NCBI GenBank assembly: GCA_022606425.2
Contig: JAHDVF020001229.1
Coordinates: 868,001-932,000, forward strand
DNA: 64,000 nucleotides
Origin: Lepidostoma basale
Taxonomy: Eukaryota; Arthropoda; Insecta; Trichoptera; Lepidostomatidae
Reading direction: 5' to 3'
In this document: positions 11,208 through 22,669 of the stretch, piece after piece
Layout: each line of letters begins with the position of its first letter
Position numbering within the stretch: the stretch's first letter is position 1
Program-made: the position numbers and the translations under genes
The notes under the pieces: generated by a model
What the model was told of the DNA's origin: nothing
The model's database searches: none
Seen by the model: the letters and a program-made list of their open reading frames with translations, nothing else

Positions 11208-11345
11208 ATTGCTGGCTGTTGGATGCGAAAAGCACAAGACAGGGATACATGGAGAAGTATGGGGGAGGCCTATGTCCAGCAGTTGACGACAACAGATGTT
11301 TAAACATCCGTTACGTAACTTACTTAAGTAAGTAAGTAAGATTAG
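11208..11345 (+). pseudogene. RTE-like LINE 3' end
   Basis: A + strand frame reads RIAGCWMRKAQDRDTWRSMG then EAYVQQLTTTD, followed by an (AAGT)n tail. This is the classical C-terminus of Lepidopteran RTE-type ORFs. It starts exactly where the SINE body ends, so the two could be a joint element or nested insertions. Confidence 0.7.
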
Positions 11346-12900
11346 CTACTTATCACGTGTCATGAGAATCAAAATAATAGCTAAAAAATAAAATGTATAC
11401 AATAATTGTGTTCAAACGACCTGTTGTATACAAAAAAAAACTATTTAATAATCTAAATATACATATTCATAATTTTAATTTATAATTTGCTATTATGCCA
11501 CACTTATCGAGTTTCATATGTCATGTTTTGTCTTTTTTTTTAATTTAGAATGGCTTTCAATTGTGTTTCGTTTTCAAGTCATTACTTTATAGTAAAAACA
11601 CGTCAAAAATCATTATGATAAAAAAAAATTCACAACTAAGCCCCACACTTGTCATGTTATCCATAATTGATTTTTGTTATAAAAAAAATCATTAACTGTT
11701 TGATTGAAACACTGTTATAACATCTCAATTGATTTAATTTCTATAAAATTGTCAGTTGTTCTCTTTCATTAACTAGGGTGTTACAATTGAGTTATTATAA
11801 AATCGTTAAATACACTACGGAAATATATGATATACCCGGTATAAACATACATTTTTATTGAGTAAGTAATTCTTAAGTATTTTTATAAGTAATTCTTATT
11901 ATTTTTTTACCCTTCAAAAATTATCTGTTTCATATCGCTTCAATGAAAAAGAAATTTTAAATAAGGGCTTGATTGGGGTGATTTCGTTTTTGTTATGCAT
12001 TCTGTTTACCTCTATGAATGAATATAAATGTAAATATATGTGTACCTACGTGCATCTAAGACATCGGTTTACACGTGTATACGTGCCATTAGAATCCCGA
12101 GTTAGTTGAGGCGACCAGAACCGGAATAAATAAATTTAAATACCATACATACACTTAAGGCCAAGAATGATGCGAGTTAAAGTATAGCTGGTGTCGTATT
12201 ATTTATTTGTGGTTAAAAATACTCTTCGGGGTCTCCGAGACCTTTCCCAACGCAGTAATCGGAGTTAGGATTTGTTTACCTTTGCTCTCGGCTTCGGGGG
12301 CTGGGAGCACATTGCGGCCGGAATATTTTATAGCTCTGTTTTGTAAACTTCATTATGCCATTGGAGGGGTATTACAATATGCTCACGTTGGAGATGAATC
12401 TACCCCTGCGGTGATAGTTCTGTAGCTAATACAATGTTTTAATTGTTATCTCATCATCACCGCGTGCCAAGTATTTCATATTCCTGCTTATCGCACTAAC
12501 TACGCTCAAAACGCGACGATGTTCCGGACATGTGACAATTACAACTGATTTTATAACAATGGTCGGAGTATCCTTACCATGCAATTTATATGTTCCTGTT
12601 ATATTGCAAAGAAAAGAAAATACTCAAAAATATATTTTTTTAAACTATTTTTAAAGTGATACAATTTTTATTCTTGAATTTGAGTTTGTATTTAACTTTG
12701 GATTTTATATATCATATTATATTATAATATTTATAAAATAATAGTTTTAATGTGTCAAATCACTAAACATTAGTGTAAAACCATAAAATATTAACCTATT
12801 AAACTCTTGACAAGGTTTGATCGCTGTTACTCTATTTAATTTTAATTAGCACATTTTACATAGTTAAGTTCTTGTTCTTAGTTTCAGAGCATATCACATA
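11346..12900. other. AT-rich intron with one GC-richer block
   Basis: No repeat or gene recognised. 12180-12420 (CTCTTCGGGGTCTCCGAGAC..) is less AT-rich and open in one frame without any recognisable protein family. It is a candidate conserved noncoding block. Confidence 0.3.
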
Positions 12901-12904
12901 AATA

Positions 12905-13440
12905 AATTCCATGGAGTGGGAAAGCAGAGAGGTTTAAGGAGCTCCACTGGCTGAAATGTCCAGAAAGGATACAATACAAGCTCTGCTGGACGGTCTATAA
13001 GGCGTTGCATGGAATGGCACCAGCTTATATAAACTCTGCATCAACGAGAACCTGAATGCTAGACAGTCTACATTGCGATCAGCTAAGTCTTCTGCGATCG
13101 GTAGATTGACTGTGCCAAAACGCTGTCCAAGCACAAACTTTGGCGACCGAGCCTTCGCGGTAGCCGGCCCTTCAGCCTGGAACAGTCTTCCAGCAGACCT
13201 TAAGTGCATTCAGAATCAATCAGAGTTTAAATCGAGACTCAAAACGCACCTTTTCAAATTATCATTTCCTGACAGGAAGGGCTGATCGATTTCGTCGGGT
13301 GCAGCCCTCATACTAAATATGTTTATATATTTTTTTTATCATTATTATTATTATTATTATCTAGTTGATAAAACGGAGCATCTTCTACAGCGCCCTTGAG
13401 ATGAGCAATTCATAAAAATGGCGCTTTATAAATTATCCAA
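12905..13440 (+). pseudogene. L2/CR1-like LINE 3' end
   Basis: A + strand remnant with one frameshift: HWLKCPERIQYKL and VYKALHGMAPAYIN, then FGDRAFAVAGPSAWNSLPAD and FKSRLKTHLFKL. This FGDRAF..AGPSAWNSLP..FK..LKTHLF block is the well-known C-terminus of L2/CR1-group elements. An (ATT)n run and a second short tail follow. Shorter copies lie at 5038-5125 and 48704-48900. Confidence 0.85.
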
Positions 13441-14514
13441 TTTATTATTATTTAAATGCGACACACTTTAGACTCCTGCCCAGTCATACAGCAAGTTTAC
13501 TTTAACTACCGTTATTTTTCATTCATTATATGCTTTCTTCCATGGCGTTTTATTTTGGATTAGATTTATATTACTACATAAATATTACACTTATATACTT
13601 TAGTGTTATGTCATACATTCGTCTGATATACGAATATATCAGCAATTTAAAAGTTTATATTGTATAACAGGGCATTTATGGTGGGTTTAGCAAAATACAA
13701 TCTTTCCGGTCGCGTCTTTTCCCGCGCAAAGTCCGCGTGTCGAAATAATAGCTCCTCGAACTGAAAACTTAAATTTATTTCACATTGAAAACAGCACTCA
13801 AATGACTGCTTTCGATTAGTTTGCGCTATTTGGAATAACGATTTACATCGCCGGCCCCTTATAAAATGGCTCCGACGTAAATTGAATCATTGTTCGCCGA
13901 GAATCGATCCAGGTTTTTAGCCGTTTTCATGTTCACTTAAATTAGGTTTATAAAGAACTTAAATACCCAGCAACTTGGATTGTATAGTATCAATACCATA
14001 CGAATACACTGCCAGAGTTGCTCGTACTGCTAGGGTGGGCACTACTGGACTCGGATAACTTTATGACACTACTAATTATAAGAAAAAAAACAGTAACTAA
14101 TAACTTATTACTTCTATGTAAATAATTTTAACAAAAACTACAATGCTTAGATTTTTATTATTCGAACTCAAAGCTTTAAAAAATCACTTTCAAAAACAAA
14201 TTTGAATTTCTTTAATCGAACTAAGAGATACATTCGGCTACATTTTTGTTTACCTATGTCAAAAAATTTTGATCGTGGATTTTATTCAAATTTCTTTTAA
14301 AACACTACCGGGACTAATAAGAACAAACTATGAAATTTTCAGCGAAATCGGTTGAGTAGTTTTTGAGTCTATAGAACACACAAAATCGAACATTGACTTG
14401 TGTATGTAGATGTATTTATTATTTTTTATACAATAGTGTAAAACTCCATATTAAATAGTTAATACTAGCTTTAGAAGCTTTATTAAATTGTATGGCAATT
14501 ACACGCGTGACATT
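13441..14514. other. intron with repeat-poor island
   Basis: 13670-13930 is GC-richer and unmatched elsewhere (CCGGTCGCGTCTTTTCCCGC, GCGCTATTTGG, TTATAAAATGGCTCC). It is a candidate regulatory block of the bab intron. The remainder is AT-rich and featureless. Confidence 0.3.
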
Positions 14515-14620
14515 TAATAATGTTTTAGTAGGACGACATATTTCACTCCTATAAAATATAATATAATTAATAGAAAACAGACGTTCTCATTCGTATTACT
14601 TATTATATTAGCGTAGTTGT
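14515..14620. repeat. foldback family 4, one arm
   Basis: Contains CTCCTATAAAATATAATATA then AAAACAGACGTTCTCATTCG, the outer arm of family 4. The opposite arm is missing. Confidence 0.55.
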
Positions 14621-14624
14621 AGAT

Positions 14625-14890
14625 AACTCTAGTATTCTCTTCTTCTCCGGTCTCAATCTGAAGATTAATCTGCAGTAAGGCGATGCATCTCCTCTTCCAC
14701 TCCACTGGGTCCTCGGCAACTCTCATCAACTCCGCATAAGAGGTGCAGCCCATATCTCGGCAAATCTGGTCTAGCTACTCCTGGCGAGGTCGTCCTCTGC
14801 CAATCGATCCCTCGACCATTCCCTCCAATACATCATGCAGGAAACAATCGTGTCGCAACACATGACCGATCCATGTGCTGCCATTCAACA
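14625..14890 (-). pseudogene. LINE 3' end, family H
   Basis: The minus strand reads WIGHVLRHDCFLHDVLEGMV, then GRGRPRQE, an in-frame stop, then MGCTSYAELMRVAED. The family recurs, more decayed, at 57170-57510 (HIIRYEGLLHDIIEGMVE .. NCASYVKLKRIALED). It is 5'-truncated. Confidence 0.7.
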
Positions 14891-14955
14891 TGTCGGTGTA
14901 AAATATTTATTTTACAACTAGTATTGTAAAAGAAGTATTTTACACCGACTTGTAT
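14890..14955. repeat. inverted repeat of ~17 bp with inner second stem
   Basis: GTCGGTGTAAAATATTT at the left and AGTATTTTACACCGAC at the right pair, enclosing TTTACAACTAGTATTGTAAA, which is itself nearly palindromic. It is a small foldback of unknown family. Confidence 0.6.
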
Positions 14956-14959
14956 AGTA

Positions 14960-15545
14960 GAGTTCGCCTTGTGACATTGACAATCTGTAGGTAGGTTAGT
15001 GTTGCACTAAGTGTTCGCGCTAGAGATTCCCTCGGGCCACGAAATGCGCGGCAACGCCTCGAGATAAAACAACTTTTCTCTAATGGAAACTTCTAGTAAA
15101 AACCGCGAAGGTTTAAATATTTAATTCTCCATCAAAAACAAGGTGATCATATCGGTGGATATTTGTCTGTGTATATGTTAAATAACGAAACAAGACCGTA
15201 ATAATTCCGCGAATGAGAGTCGCCGCCTAGGAGATGAAAGAGGCAGGCCAGCCGTTATAAATATTATTACAATAATCCATTTAATTATCGGTGCGGTCTC
15301 TTTAGCATAACTGCGTGTTAATGAGTCGGAAGCTTTATTTACCGGACTGGCCCGGGCGGGCGGATCAAAGGGTAGCGCCCAGCGGCCGGCGTCTTCCTCC
15401 TAGCGCGGCTCCCTGCTCATCCACTAATGTGGAAATCGACATCTCTCATTTCCGTCCGAGTTCACTTCAATACGCGCTGCAACTGAATTCATTTTCATGT
15501 TTGCTAATTCATCTTGCCTCCTTTTTACATCATATTATTATATAT
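14960..15545. other. GC-richer repeat-poor island
   Basis: 15000-15480 is less AT-rich (CGCTAGAGATTCCCTCGGGC; CCGGACTGGCCCGGGCGGGC) and matches nothing else in the window. An open frame at 15315-15548 has no recognisable domain. It could be a regulatory block of bab or an unrecognised exon; I favour noncoding. Confidence 0.3.
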
Positions 15546-15552
15546 TGAAGTA

Positions 15553-15976
15553 GAATAAATGCAGTAGAAATGAGATCTCTTAGACGAATGTGTGGATACT
15601 CTGTGTATGATAGAGTGTCGAATGAAAATATAAGAAGTGAATGCGGTGCGAATGATGGTGTCATAAACAAAATAATGAAAGGATCATTAAGATGGTTTGG
15701 ACATATGGAAAGAATGAACGAAGAAAGAATGGTAAAAAAATTATACGTTAATGATGTAAATGGAACTAGAAATAGAGGAAGACCGAGGAAAACGTGGCAC
15801 CATCAAATATTGAATGTCGGCCATGTGAGGAGTCAGAGAAATCGACGCGCGTGCATGACACGATATATGAATGTTGAGGAAGCGAGAGAAATATGTCAGG
15901 AAAGAAAAGTGTGGCAGTTCATTCTTTCTGCCTACCCCTTCGGGGAGACGGCGTAATGGTTAGTTAGTTAGTTAGT
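15553..15976 (+). pseudogene. LINE 3' end, family A, young copy
   Basis: A 128-codon open frame: MRSLRRMCGYSVYDRVSNEN, IRSECGANDGV, RWFGHMERMN, RGRPRKTWH, FGETA, stop, then (GTTA)n. It has lost four codons of the DQINQ block relative to 6265-6625. It reaches further upstream than most young copies. Confidence 0.85.
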
Positions 15977-16029
15977 TTTAAAAAAAACAAAAATACACAC
16001 TTAATAAGAGAGTTTTTTATTTTCATATT

Positions 16030-16325
16030 CTTCTTCTTTTTGTCCTGTCACACCTCCGTGGTGCATAGGGCCTCAAGGAACCTTCTCCACCCGACTCTAT
16101 CGCATGCCTGATGCCAAACATCATCCCAAGTGAGGCTTCTTCTCTTCTTCTTCTCTGAATCCCAAGTGAGGCCTGCTGCCTTAACCTCGTCCTGCAGGGT
16201 TCTTCTCCAGGTGGCTCTAGGTCTGCCTCGCTTCCTCTTTCCCCCATAGGAGACCAGTCTAGTGCGCCCTAAGTGATGCAGGCTGGGTTCCGTCTCAAAG
16301 TTTGACCGATCCAGTGTAACAAGTT
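16030..16325 (-). pseudogene. LINE 3' end, family C
   Basis: The minus strand matches the intact tail at 20962-21312 (QPASLRAH-like head, KRGRPRATWRRTLQDEVKAA, GLTWDD, ACDRVGWRRFLEAL), with a short internal duplication around the TTCTTCTTCTCTGAATCCC region. The tail is (AAG)n. Confidence 0.75.
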
Positions 16326-16329
16326 GGTT

Positions 16330-16894
16330 CGATCAATCTAATAGAGTGGTGTCAAAACAAAGTACAGTATAAAAGGTTTTTACATTATTTTTAAAAAGAT
16401 TTTATTTTTATTATGAAAATATTTCATTTAAAGACTTTTTTTTCAATTTGATCTCTGGTTCAGTGTATGAAAACGAAATAATTTTAATTCGTTTTGAAAT
16501 TGGTTACATCCTTTGGAGTTGCTTATTTCGCATTGAAGCTAATTGTGAATTATTAACACAGAAGCATGCAAGGCGAAAACAAAAACATGGATATTTCAGT
16601 CACTTTCCCGAGCCGGTGAGGCGTAACCTTTGCCTTGTGTTTGCGTACTAACTTATTTATTTACGCAACCTATGGGGATGGTTTAGATTCCCGGGAGCAC
16701 TAGTAATTACGGCGTAAACTGCAATTACTCTAGACAGAATAAGTGTTTAACGAATGCGGCGTGGAATCCACTAACCTGTGCGGGCGGGTTAACTTATACT
16801 TTGTGTCACCCTTTCCACTCAACTGCGCAATCTATATGGTCACTTATTAAAAACGCGTTTACGTTACATGCCACTCAAAGAATACTGGACAATG
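16330..16894. other. intron, partly GC-richer
   Basis: 16560-16850 is less AT-rich (GAGCCGGTGAGGCGTAACC; CTGTGCGGGCGGGTTAACT) and unmatched in the window. It is a weak candidate for a noncoding regulatory block. No gene recognised. Confidence 0.25.
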
Positions 16895-17705
16895 TATATC
16901 ACGTATAACGTCAACGATTTCTTTCGTTCAGTCATTTGTTCGAAATCGAGTATTAACTTCGAATATTAAAATTATACATTTTTACATAATTTAAAAGATA
17001 GAATTGCTTAGTATTTTTATATGGCAACCCTTTTATGGAGTAAAGTAATAAAATAATTATTGTAAGTTCAACGATTTCCTTCATTCAGTCGCTTGTTCGA
17101 AATCATGAATTTACAACTGACTTCGAATATTCCAAATTTACATTTAAAAAATATATTATACGTGTTTACATAGATTAAAAGATAGAAGTACAGATTTTTT
17201 TACAAGGCAACCCCCTATTTTTATGTGGAGTAAAAGATAAAAAAATAAGAAAGTACTTTCGTCCAGTAATTTGTTCGAAATCGTGTACCTATTTAGAACT
17301 TAGAATATTCAAAATTTACTCATAAAACATGTTTAAGTAATGCAACATGTAGAAGTTCAGAGTATGTTATTTTGCAGACCTTTAATTTGGAATAAAGGAT
17401 GCTGGACAATATAATAAATATAAGACTACTTTCGTCCAGTCATTTGTTTGAAATCGGTATTTAAAACTGACTTCTAATATAATTAGATATACCTAGTACA
17501 TGTTTACGTAGTTCAAAAGATAGAAGTGTTGTTATGGCAAGCCTTTTATATGAGTTAAAGATACTAGAAAATCTTATGCGTATAAGGCCAACAATTTCTT
17601 TCATCCAGTCATTTGTTCGAAATCGTTATTTAGAACTGACTTTAAATATTCGAAATTTACTTAGAATTCGAAATTTCACATGTTCACGTGATTCAGAAGA
17701 TAGAG
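16895..17705 (+). repeat. diverged ~160-185 bp tandem repeat, five units
   Basis: Units begin near 16915, 17070, 17250, 17427 and 17589 with the anchor TTTCGTCCAGTCATTTGTTC + GAAATCG. The anchor is followed by AGAACTGACTTCGAATATT, a variable AT stretch, AAAAGATAGAAG, and TATGGCAACCC..GGAGTAAA. Units differ by many substitutions and small indels, so the array is old. The last unit is cut short by 17705. Confidence 0.85.
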
Positions 17706-17719
17706 CCACGGATAGTTAC

Positions 17720-17805
17720 CATACACTCTCATGTAGAGATACTTACTTAAGAGTGATAGTCAACGTCGGGGGACCTGACATGACATAATGAAGAAGATTT
17801 TTATA
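17720..17805 (+). repeat. LINE-like 3' tail, family I, short copy
   Basis: The stretch ending GTCAACGTCGGGGGACCTGA then CATGACATAATGAAGAAGA resembles the last part of 31340-31650 (GTCAACATTAGGGACACCTG..AAGAAGAAGA). It is probably the 3' end of a retroposon whose coding part is absent. Confidence 0.45.
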
Positions 17806-18180
17806 CCTTTATACATAAGTTGAACGTGTGTACATTTCAAAGATTCCTTCCATGGCACTTAAATTAACTGTGGGTCAAACCGATTTGATCGTACTAAATC
17901 ATAATCCCAAATTACAGCGCACAAAGATAGGTACATTCAAATACGCATTATTCTCGTAATAATATACGGGAAAGACGGAGCACGAGTTACTTTGATACTC
18001 TCAATAGCCTTAAAACACATATTTCACAGAGATTACATATTATATTTGAACCCTATCTTTATATTGGTCTGTGTACAGGCATTTCAACTATTTTACAATA
18101 ATAATATAATATAAACACTTAGATTCATCGATGTTTGACAAAACTGTTTATCTTAATAACGCCATTAAAAGTATTTTTCT
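17806..18180. other. AT-rich intron, nothing recognised
   Basis: No repeat or coding signal found. Confidence 0.4.
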
Positions 18181-18252
18181 TCTAACTAACCATCACGCCG
18201 TCTCCCCGAAAGGGTAGGCAGAAAGAATGGACTGTCACACTTTTACTGATGC
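18181..18252 (-). repeat. family A LINE tail only
   Basis: CTAACTAACCATCACGCCGT.. GGCAGAAAGAATGGACTG followed by CACACTTTTACTGATGC. Only the last ~65 bp of the element are present. Confidence 0.7.
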
Positions 18253-18309
18253 TTTATATTATATTTAAAAACAATGCTAACATGCTTTATTAACAGTTTT
18301 AAATTAAGT

Positions 18310-18690
18310 TTCATTTCATTTATTTATTTATAAAGATTAAAAACATTACAGATACGTCCAAGTCGTCTGCAACTTCAAAATTACATAATTAGATATACAT
18401 ATTTTCAAAATAACATTTTAAAAAATAACAAAATACATAAATACTACGGCATCAGAGATAACAATCACAACATTGATATTGCATCCCTGAGGCAACTCAC
18501 ACTATCACGAAATATGTCGACCTCGGAGGCGACCCGATTAAGCAATAAGATTGCCCTACCCACAGGTATAACCATTGGCAGGTTGGTTCTGCAGCGCGGC
18601 AAATAAAACAATCTGTGCTGTCTTTGACGAAGGAAATCAGGGACAAATATACCTACATCACTCAGGACATCCGAGTTTTGTATACGGCCG
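18310..18690 (-). pseudogene. Jockey-like LINE 3' end, family D
   Basis: The minus strand encodes VPDFLRQRQHRLFYLPRC, then TNLPMVIPVGRAILLLNRV and a decayed EVDIF block, then a TAATGTTTTTAATCTTTATA tail. It is more diverged than the copies at 7873 and 54935. Confidence 0.65.
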
Positions 18691-18696
18691 TATTAA

Positions 18697-18905
18697 TATT
18701 GAAATATCTTAATAATATTGAAATATCGTAGTTTATTAATATTGAAATATCTTCTTCTTCTTAGTGTAGTGGCGTGTTTGGCCTCCTGCGAGGTCGACTC
18801 CCAGCTGTCGATCCATCTCTTTGGTGGTATGCCCGGGAGTCGTCTACCTTGGGGTTGGCCGTGCAACACAATGATATGAAGTCTGTATGGAACCAACTAT
18901 CACAG
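18697..18905 (-). pseudogene. LINE 3' end, family B, short
   Basis: The minus strand reads HIIVLHGQPQGRRLPGIPPK then RWIDSWESTSQEA, with an AAGAAGAAG tail. Three copies of an ATTGAAATATCTTAATA-type 19-mer lie beside it (18700-18760), probably a tail-derived micro-expansion. Confidence 0.65.
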
Positions 18906-19094
18906 CAAAGAGAATATTGAAACATATTATTAAAAAATATATTTCAAACGTAATTTTTAATATTAAATTTAAATGTTGACGATACATTGTATTAAATTAT
19001 TTTATCATAAAATTTTTGTACATTCTAGAGAATTCGCTGGGAAAAATTCATCAATCAGTTTTTGCGTAAGCCAACATCGGTAAATTACTTTAAC
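18906..19094. other. AT-rich spacer
   Basis: Nothing recognised. Confidence 0.4.
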
Positions 19095-19345
19095 TTAACT
19101 AATTAACTAACTAGCTATCGCACAGTTTCCCCGAAGGGGTAGCAAAAATAATAGACCGCCACACTGTTCTTTCCTGACATACTTCTCATCATTCATACAC
19201 TGTGTTATTTCGATGTTAAGTCGATTTCTCGGGTTCCTTACGTGGCGGATATTTAAAATTCGATTGATTTGATCGTGCCACGTTTTCCTCTATTTCTAGT
19301 TCCGTTTACATATACTTTCTTCACCATTCTGTCTCCATTACCAAA
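19095..19345 (-). pseudogene. LINE 3' end, family A, diverged
   Basis: Starts with the family tail (TTAACTAACTAACTAGC; CCCCGAAGGGGTAGC) and reads back through a decayed HDQIN..RGRPRKTW block. It carries many substitutions and deletions and is an old copy. Confidence 0.65.
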
Positions 19346-19379
19346 CTACCTAAACTTGTATCAATCGTTTAAAATGTAT

Positions 19380-20135
19380 AACGAGGTGACGGCTCGATCG
19401 AGCTCACATTCCTAAGAATCACAAATTGTAGCACAAGTGTGCTCACGAGTGATGTAACAAAAAGCTCGCGGAGATGACGGATCGCTCCTCCGTAGTTGCC
19501 CGCTTCCCTTGCTATGCCCCGGTGGGAACGCTGGGCTAATGGGAGCTCACTGAACTCCGAGTGTCCAATATATCTCCTAGCCTTTGACCGTAATTAGATT
19601 CGATATAAATATACAGTCAATACTATTATTACCGCATAAGAAAAATGGATACACATCGCCCGATTTAATTCCCGCTTGCTTTATAAATCGGAACACCCGC
19701 AATTATCGAAAAAGGTTAAAAGTTAAAGTTTTATTTTAAAAATGAGATTTATCGTATTTTATTACATGTCCCACAGTAATTTTATGTTTCAAATGAAGAT
19801 ACAGATTTATTGTCCGCCGTAATGCTGAGGTATTCATAAATCAGCCGATACGGCATGGAAACATTTCGGAATAAAATGCAATTATTATAATAACACGATA
19901 TAAATACGGCGGGTCGATAAAGGCTGACAGTTAAATGTTCCTCGGCTCCCTTCGCCCGGGTTACTATTCTGCTCTCCGCATAACGGTCGTGATGTTTTTT
20001 TCCCAATATTTTCACAATTTGGACGTAGCCCGACGCGAGGGGAAGGCGCCTTCGTCCAAAATAACTCATCTTGAGCCTTTGCACGCCCAGCCGATGTGAT
20101 ACTCCGCGTTACTCGATATTTGTCTTACGTGTTAG
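19380..20135. other. long repeat-poor, GC-richer island
   Basis: The longest intronic block with no match to any repeat in the window. Sub-blocks 19430-19580 and 19900-20130 are GC-richer (CGGATCGCTCCTCCGTAGTT; CTCGGCTCCCTTCGCCCGGG). It contains TAATTAG-type homeodomain core sites, which are common by chance. Candidate cis-regulatory region of bab. Confidence 0.3.
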
Positions 20136-20961
20136 TGACTCCAAACACGAACGCCGGATAGCAATTCTTTAAATTAATGTTGTTAGACTCCTTTATTTTT
20201 CATTTTTCACGGAGGCTAGATTTATTTTCTATCACATAATGGATCCTAATGAAATATTCGTAAATAGAGCGTGTAGTTATTTAATTAACTAATGGACTAT
20301 TCGTTATATTTTAAGTTATTCGACGTTTCAATAAAAGGCTTTTTTAAGAACGAATTTTTACGCTTTCAATATTTTCCCTTCTGCCTAGGTGCTGCGAGAT
20401 ATCATAAATCAATCGGTGTTATTAAATTATCGGCCAACGGCGTACCAGGACTCCACGCCGCGGCGGCGGGCGCGGGGCGGGCGTCTAATTACTTTAGTAG
20501 CCAGAATCCACTGCAGTTCGCAGACCTCTGACTGCAATCGGCCCCAGATTGACAAGGTCATAAACACGCAGTGACTAAATCTAAATAGTGTTCTCAAAAT
20601 ATTATTTACGGGATTTATAAGCCGGGCTGTTTACCGCCGCGGCGGTAAAGATAGTTCTTATAAAACGTTTATCGCGCGTAAATCATGATTTCCGTTATGT
20701 ATTCTTATTACGTTGCCATACATTCTAACGGACTTTTGTCAAAGTAAGCAAATATACACATTTCATTAAAAATATCGATTTTTCCTTTATTCGGAAGCAC
20801 GAGTTAACTTAACTGAATAATCAAATATTAATCGTAATTTATTCCGCCATTACCAAAGGTTACAAGCGTAAATATTATGTACTATTAAGCAGTTATGTTT
20901 TTAATTAAATTTTATTATATAAGGGTTTATAAATAGGTGCCTTCGCTCAATATTCAAAATC
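20136..20961. other. repeat-poor intron with GC-rich core
   Basis: 20380-20660 holds CCACGCCGCGGCGGCGGGCG, GGGCTGTTTACC and GCCGCGGCGGTAAA. Open frames here (20292-20531, 20389-20574) have no recognisable domain. Together with 19380-20135 this is the best candidate regulatory cluster in the intron. Confidence 0.3.
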
Positions 20962-21312
20962 TATTGGCCCCAAACAGTGTCAAATGCTGTTCTCTGGACC
21001 ATGGCAGGCGAAAAGCCAATTAGAGAACAAGTCGCTAGGCGCAAATGGCAGTGGATCGGTCACACTCTGAGACGGAACCCAGCCTGCATCGCTCAGGGCG
21101 CACTAGACTGGTCCCCTGTGGGGGGAAAGAGAAAGCGAGGCAGACCTAGAGCCACCTGGAGAAGAACCCTGCAGGACGAGGTTAAGGCAGCAGGTCTCAC
21201 TTGGGACGATGTTAAGCATCAGGCATGCGATAGAGTCGGGTGGAGAAGATTCCTTGAGGCCCTATGCACCACGGAGGTGTGACAGGACAAAAAGAAGAAG
21301 AAGAAGAAGATA
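20962..21312 (+). pseudogene. LINE 3' end, family C, best copy
   Basis: An open 101-codon tail of a non-LTR ORF: REQVARRKWQWIGHTLRRNP, then GGKRKRGRPRATWRRTLQDE, GLTWDDVKHQACDRV and GWRRFLEALCTTEV, stop, then (AAG)n. KW.WIGH.LRR plus RGRPR.TWRR plus W..L..AL is a standard C-terminus of RTE-related and similar non-LTR elements; the clade is not assigned. It is 5'-truncated within the ORF. Other copies: 16030, 25134, 28662. Confidence 0.85.
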
Positions 21313-22324
21313 TAAGGGTTTTATAAGTTAATATTGTATAAACATTAATGAAAATAAAAACGAATACATTTTTCGTAATTTACGTTGCAAGTTTGCCCCT
21401 CGCGGTGACGGGAGTCGAAAGTTGGCAATTTGTAAAAGAATAATTATATTCCCGCACTCGGCGGATGCACTTCTAGCAAGTATGCTATTTAATTCTTTAC
21501 CGGAGAGTGAGGGACCGCTATTCGGCGCTAGGAGTCGCCGCCCTAGACGAGTGGCGCTAGTGGGTTATTAGCGCCCTCCTGCCATCTAGCGGCGGCGGAG
21601 GGCACTAGAGCCAGGGGGTCGTGATTTCATACACCGACCCCGGACTTAATTTATATACGCATCATTTTCATTGCGTTGTGCAGCTGTAATTGGATCTTAT
21701 ACGGCAATTGTGATTCTCCAGTCAAGCAGCTAGTGCGGAACTACTATTGGGCACGTTAATCTACCGTGCTGCGATTTCATTTTATTTATTTATCTATGCA
21801 TTTATGAATTTTATTACAAAACATATTTCAAATACAATAGTTTGTTTATCGTTTCAACGTGAATACATTAGTTTTGAAATTACAGTTTTTAATGTATCAT
21901 GTGATCCTATATGATTTTAAAATACATTTGCCGTGTTATTTACGTCTTGATATATTTTATGATTTGATTTGTAATAGTTAGGTTAGGTTATGTTTTTGTG
22001 CGTTATTTGAACGCTCCCATCGACAGAACGTGTAATGTTTCGCTGAGGATATTAAGGTTTATTCTTCGAACAGGGGGCATCTCCGAGAATCTCCAAAATT
22101 ATCTGAATAATGTGCGTAAAACTAAGTGTGGCTGGGTGATACGGAGTCCTCGTGAGGATATGAAGCCTGTGGCATGATAATTTCGTGTAAAATAACCAAT
22201 AGATAAGGGCTTCCAAAAATGAATTCTTATTTTTAAAATCTGACTGCCTTACAAGGTTAAAGTGCACTGAAAAGTATTCAGAATTGTTAGAGACCGATGG
22301 ATACAACTCTTAATCTTTTGTCTT
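21313..22324. other. intron with GC-richer island
   Basis: 21390-21780 is repeat-poor and GC-rich (GAGTCGCCGCCCTAGACGAG; GCGCCCTCCTGCCATCTAGC). It is a candidate regulatory block. 21790-22320 is AT-rich and featureless. Confidence 0.3.
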
Positions 22325-22478
22325 CTTTCTTCTTCTTAATGTAGACCTTGTGGCCTGTTTCTCAAGAGTGATTGACCTCAACAAACAATACTTAATCAAT
22401 CTAAAAAAATGATTTTTTTATTTGACGGCTACAACACATATAGCTGTCTGACTCTGGTATACCATTAATGGCAATCAA
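22325..22478 (-). repeat. family B LINE tail remnant and AT-rich spacer
   Basis: 22325-22375 (TTCTTCTTAATGTAGACCTT, TGGCCTGTTTC) is the family B tail on the minus strand. The rest is unclassified. Confidence 0.45.
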
Positions 22479-22479
22479 A

Positions 22480-22592
22480 CTGCTCATAGAGGATTCCCAC
22501 CACTTACCCAAAGCTGTTATAGGCGAACAGCGCCTTACGTCAGCTTCGGTCATTCAATCCCTAGGCCCGTTCCTCGTCCATGCGGGATTTAC
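22480..22592. repeat. unclassified dispersed repeat (pair with 38515-38650)
   Basis: Shares GATTCCCACCAC, GGCTGTTATAGGCG-like text, GTCAGCTTCGGTCATTCA and TAGGCCCGTTCC with 38515-38650. No frame recognised. Confidence 0.55.
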
Positions 22593-22669
22593 GTTAGAAA
22601 AATATGTGTAATAAATCAATCTGCTCAACTTGATACAATATTTTCAGAGATTGACATCGTTCTTATTCA

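Noticed and set aside
15315..15548. Possible host exon in a GC-richer island
   Set aside because: No recognised domain and no convincing splice sites; kept as a noncoding candidate.
20292..20574. Possible host exon with Ala/Gly-rich frame
   Set aside because: GC-rich low complexity only; no flanking splice context.
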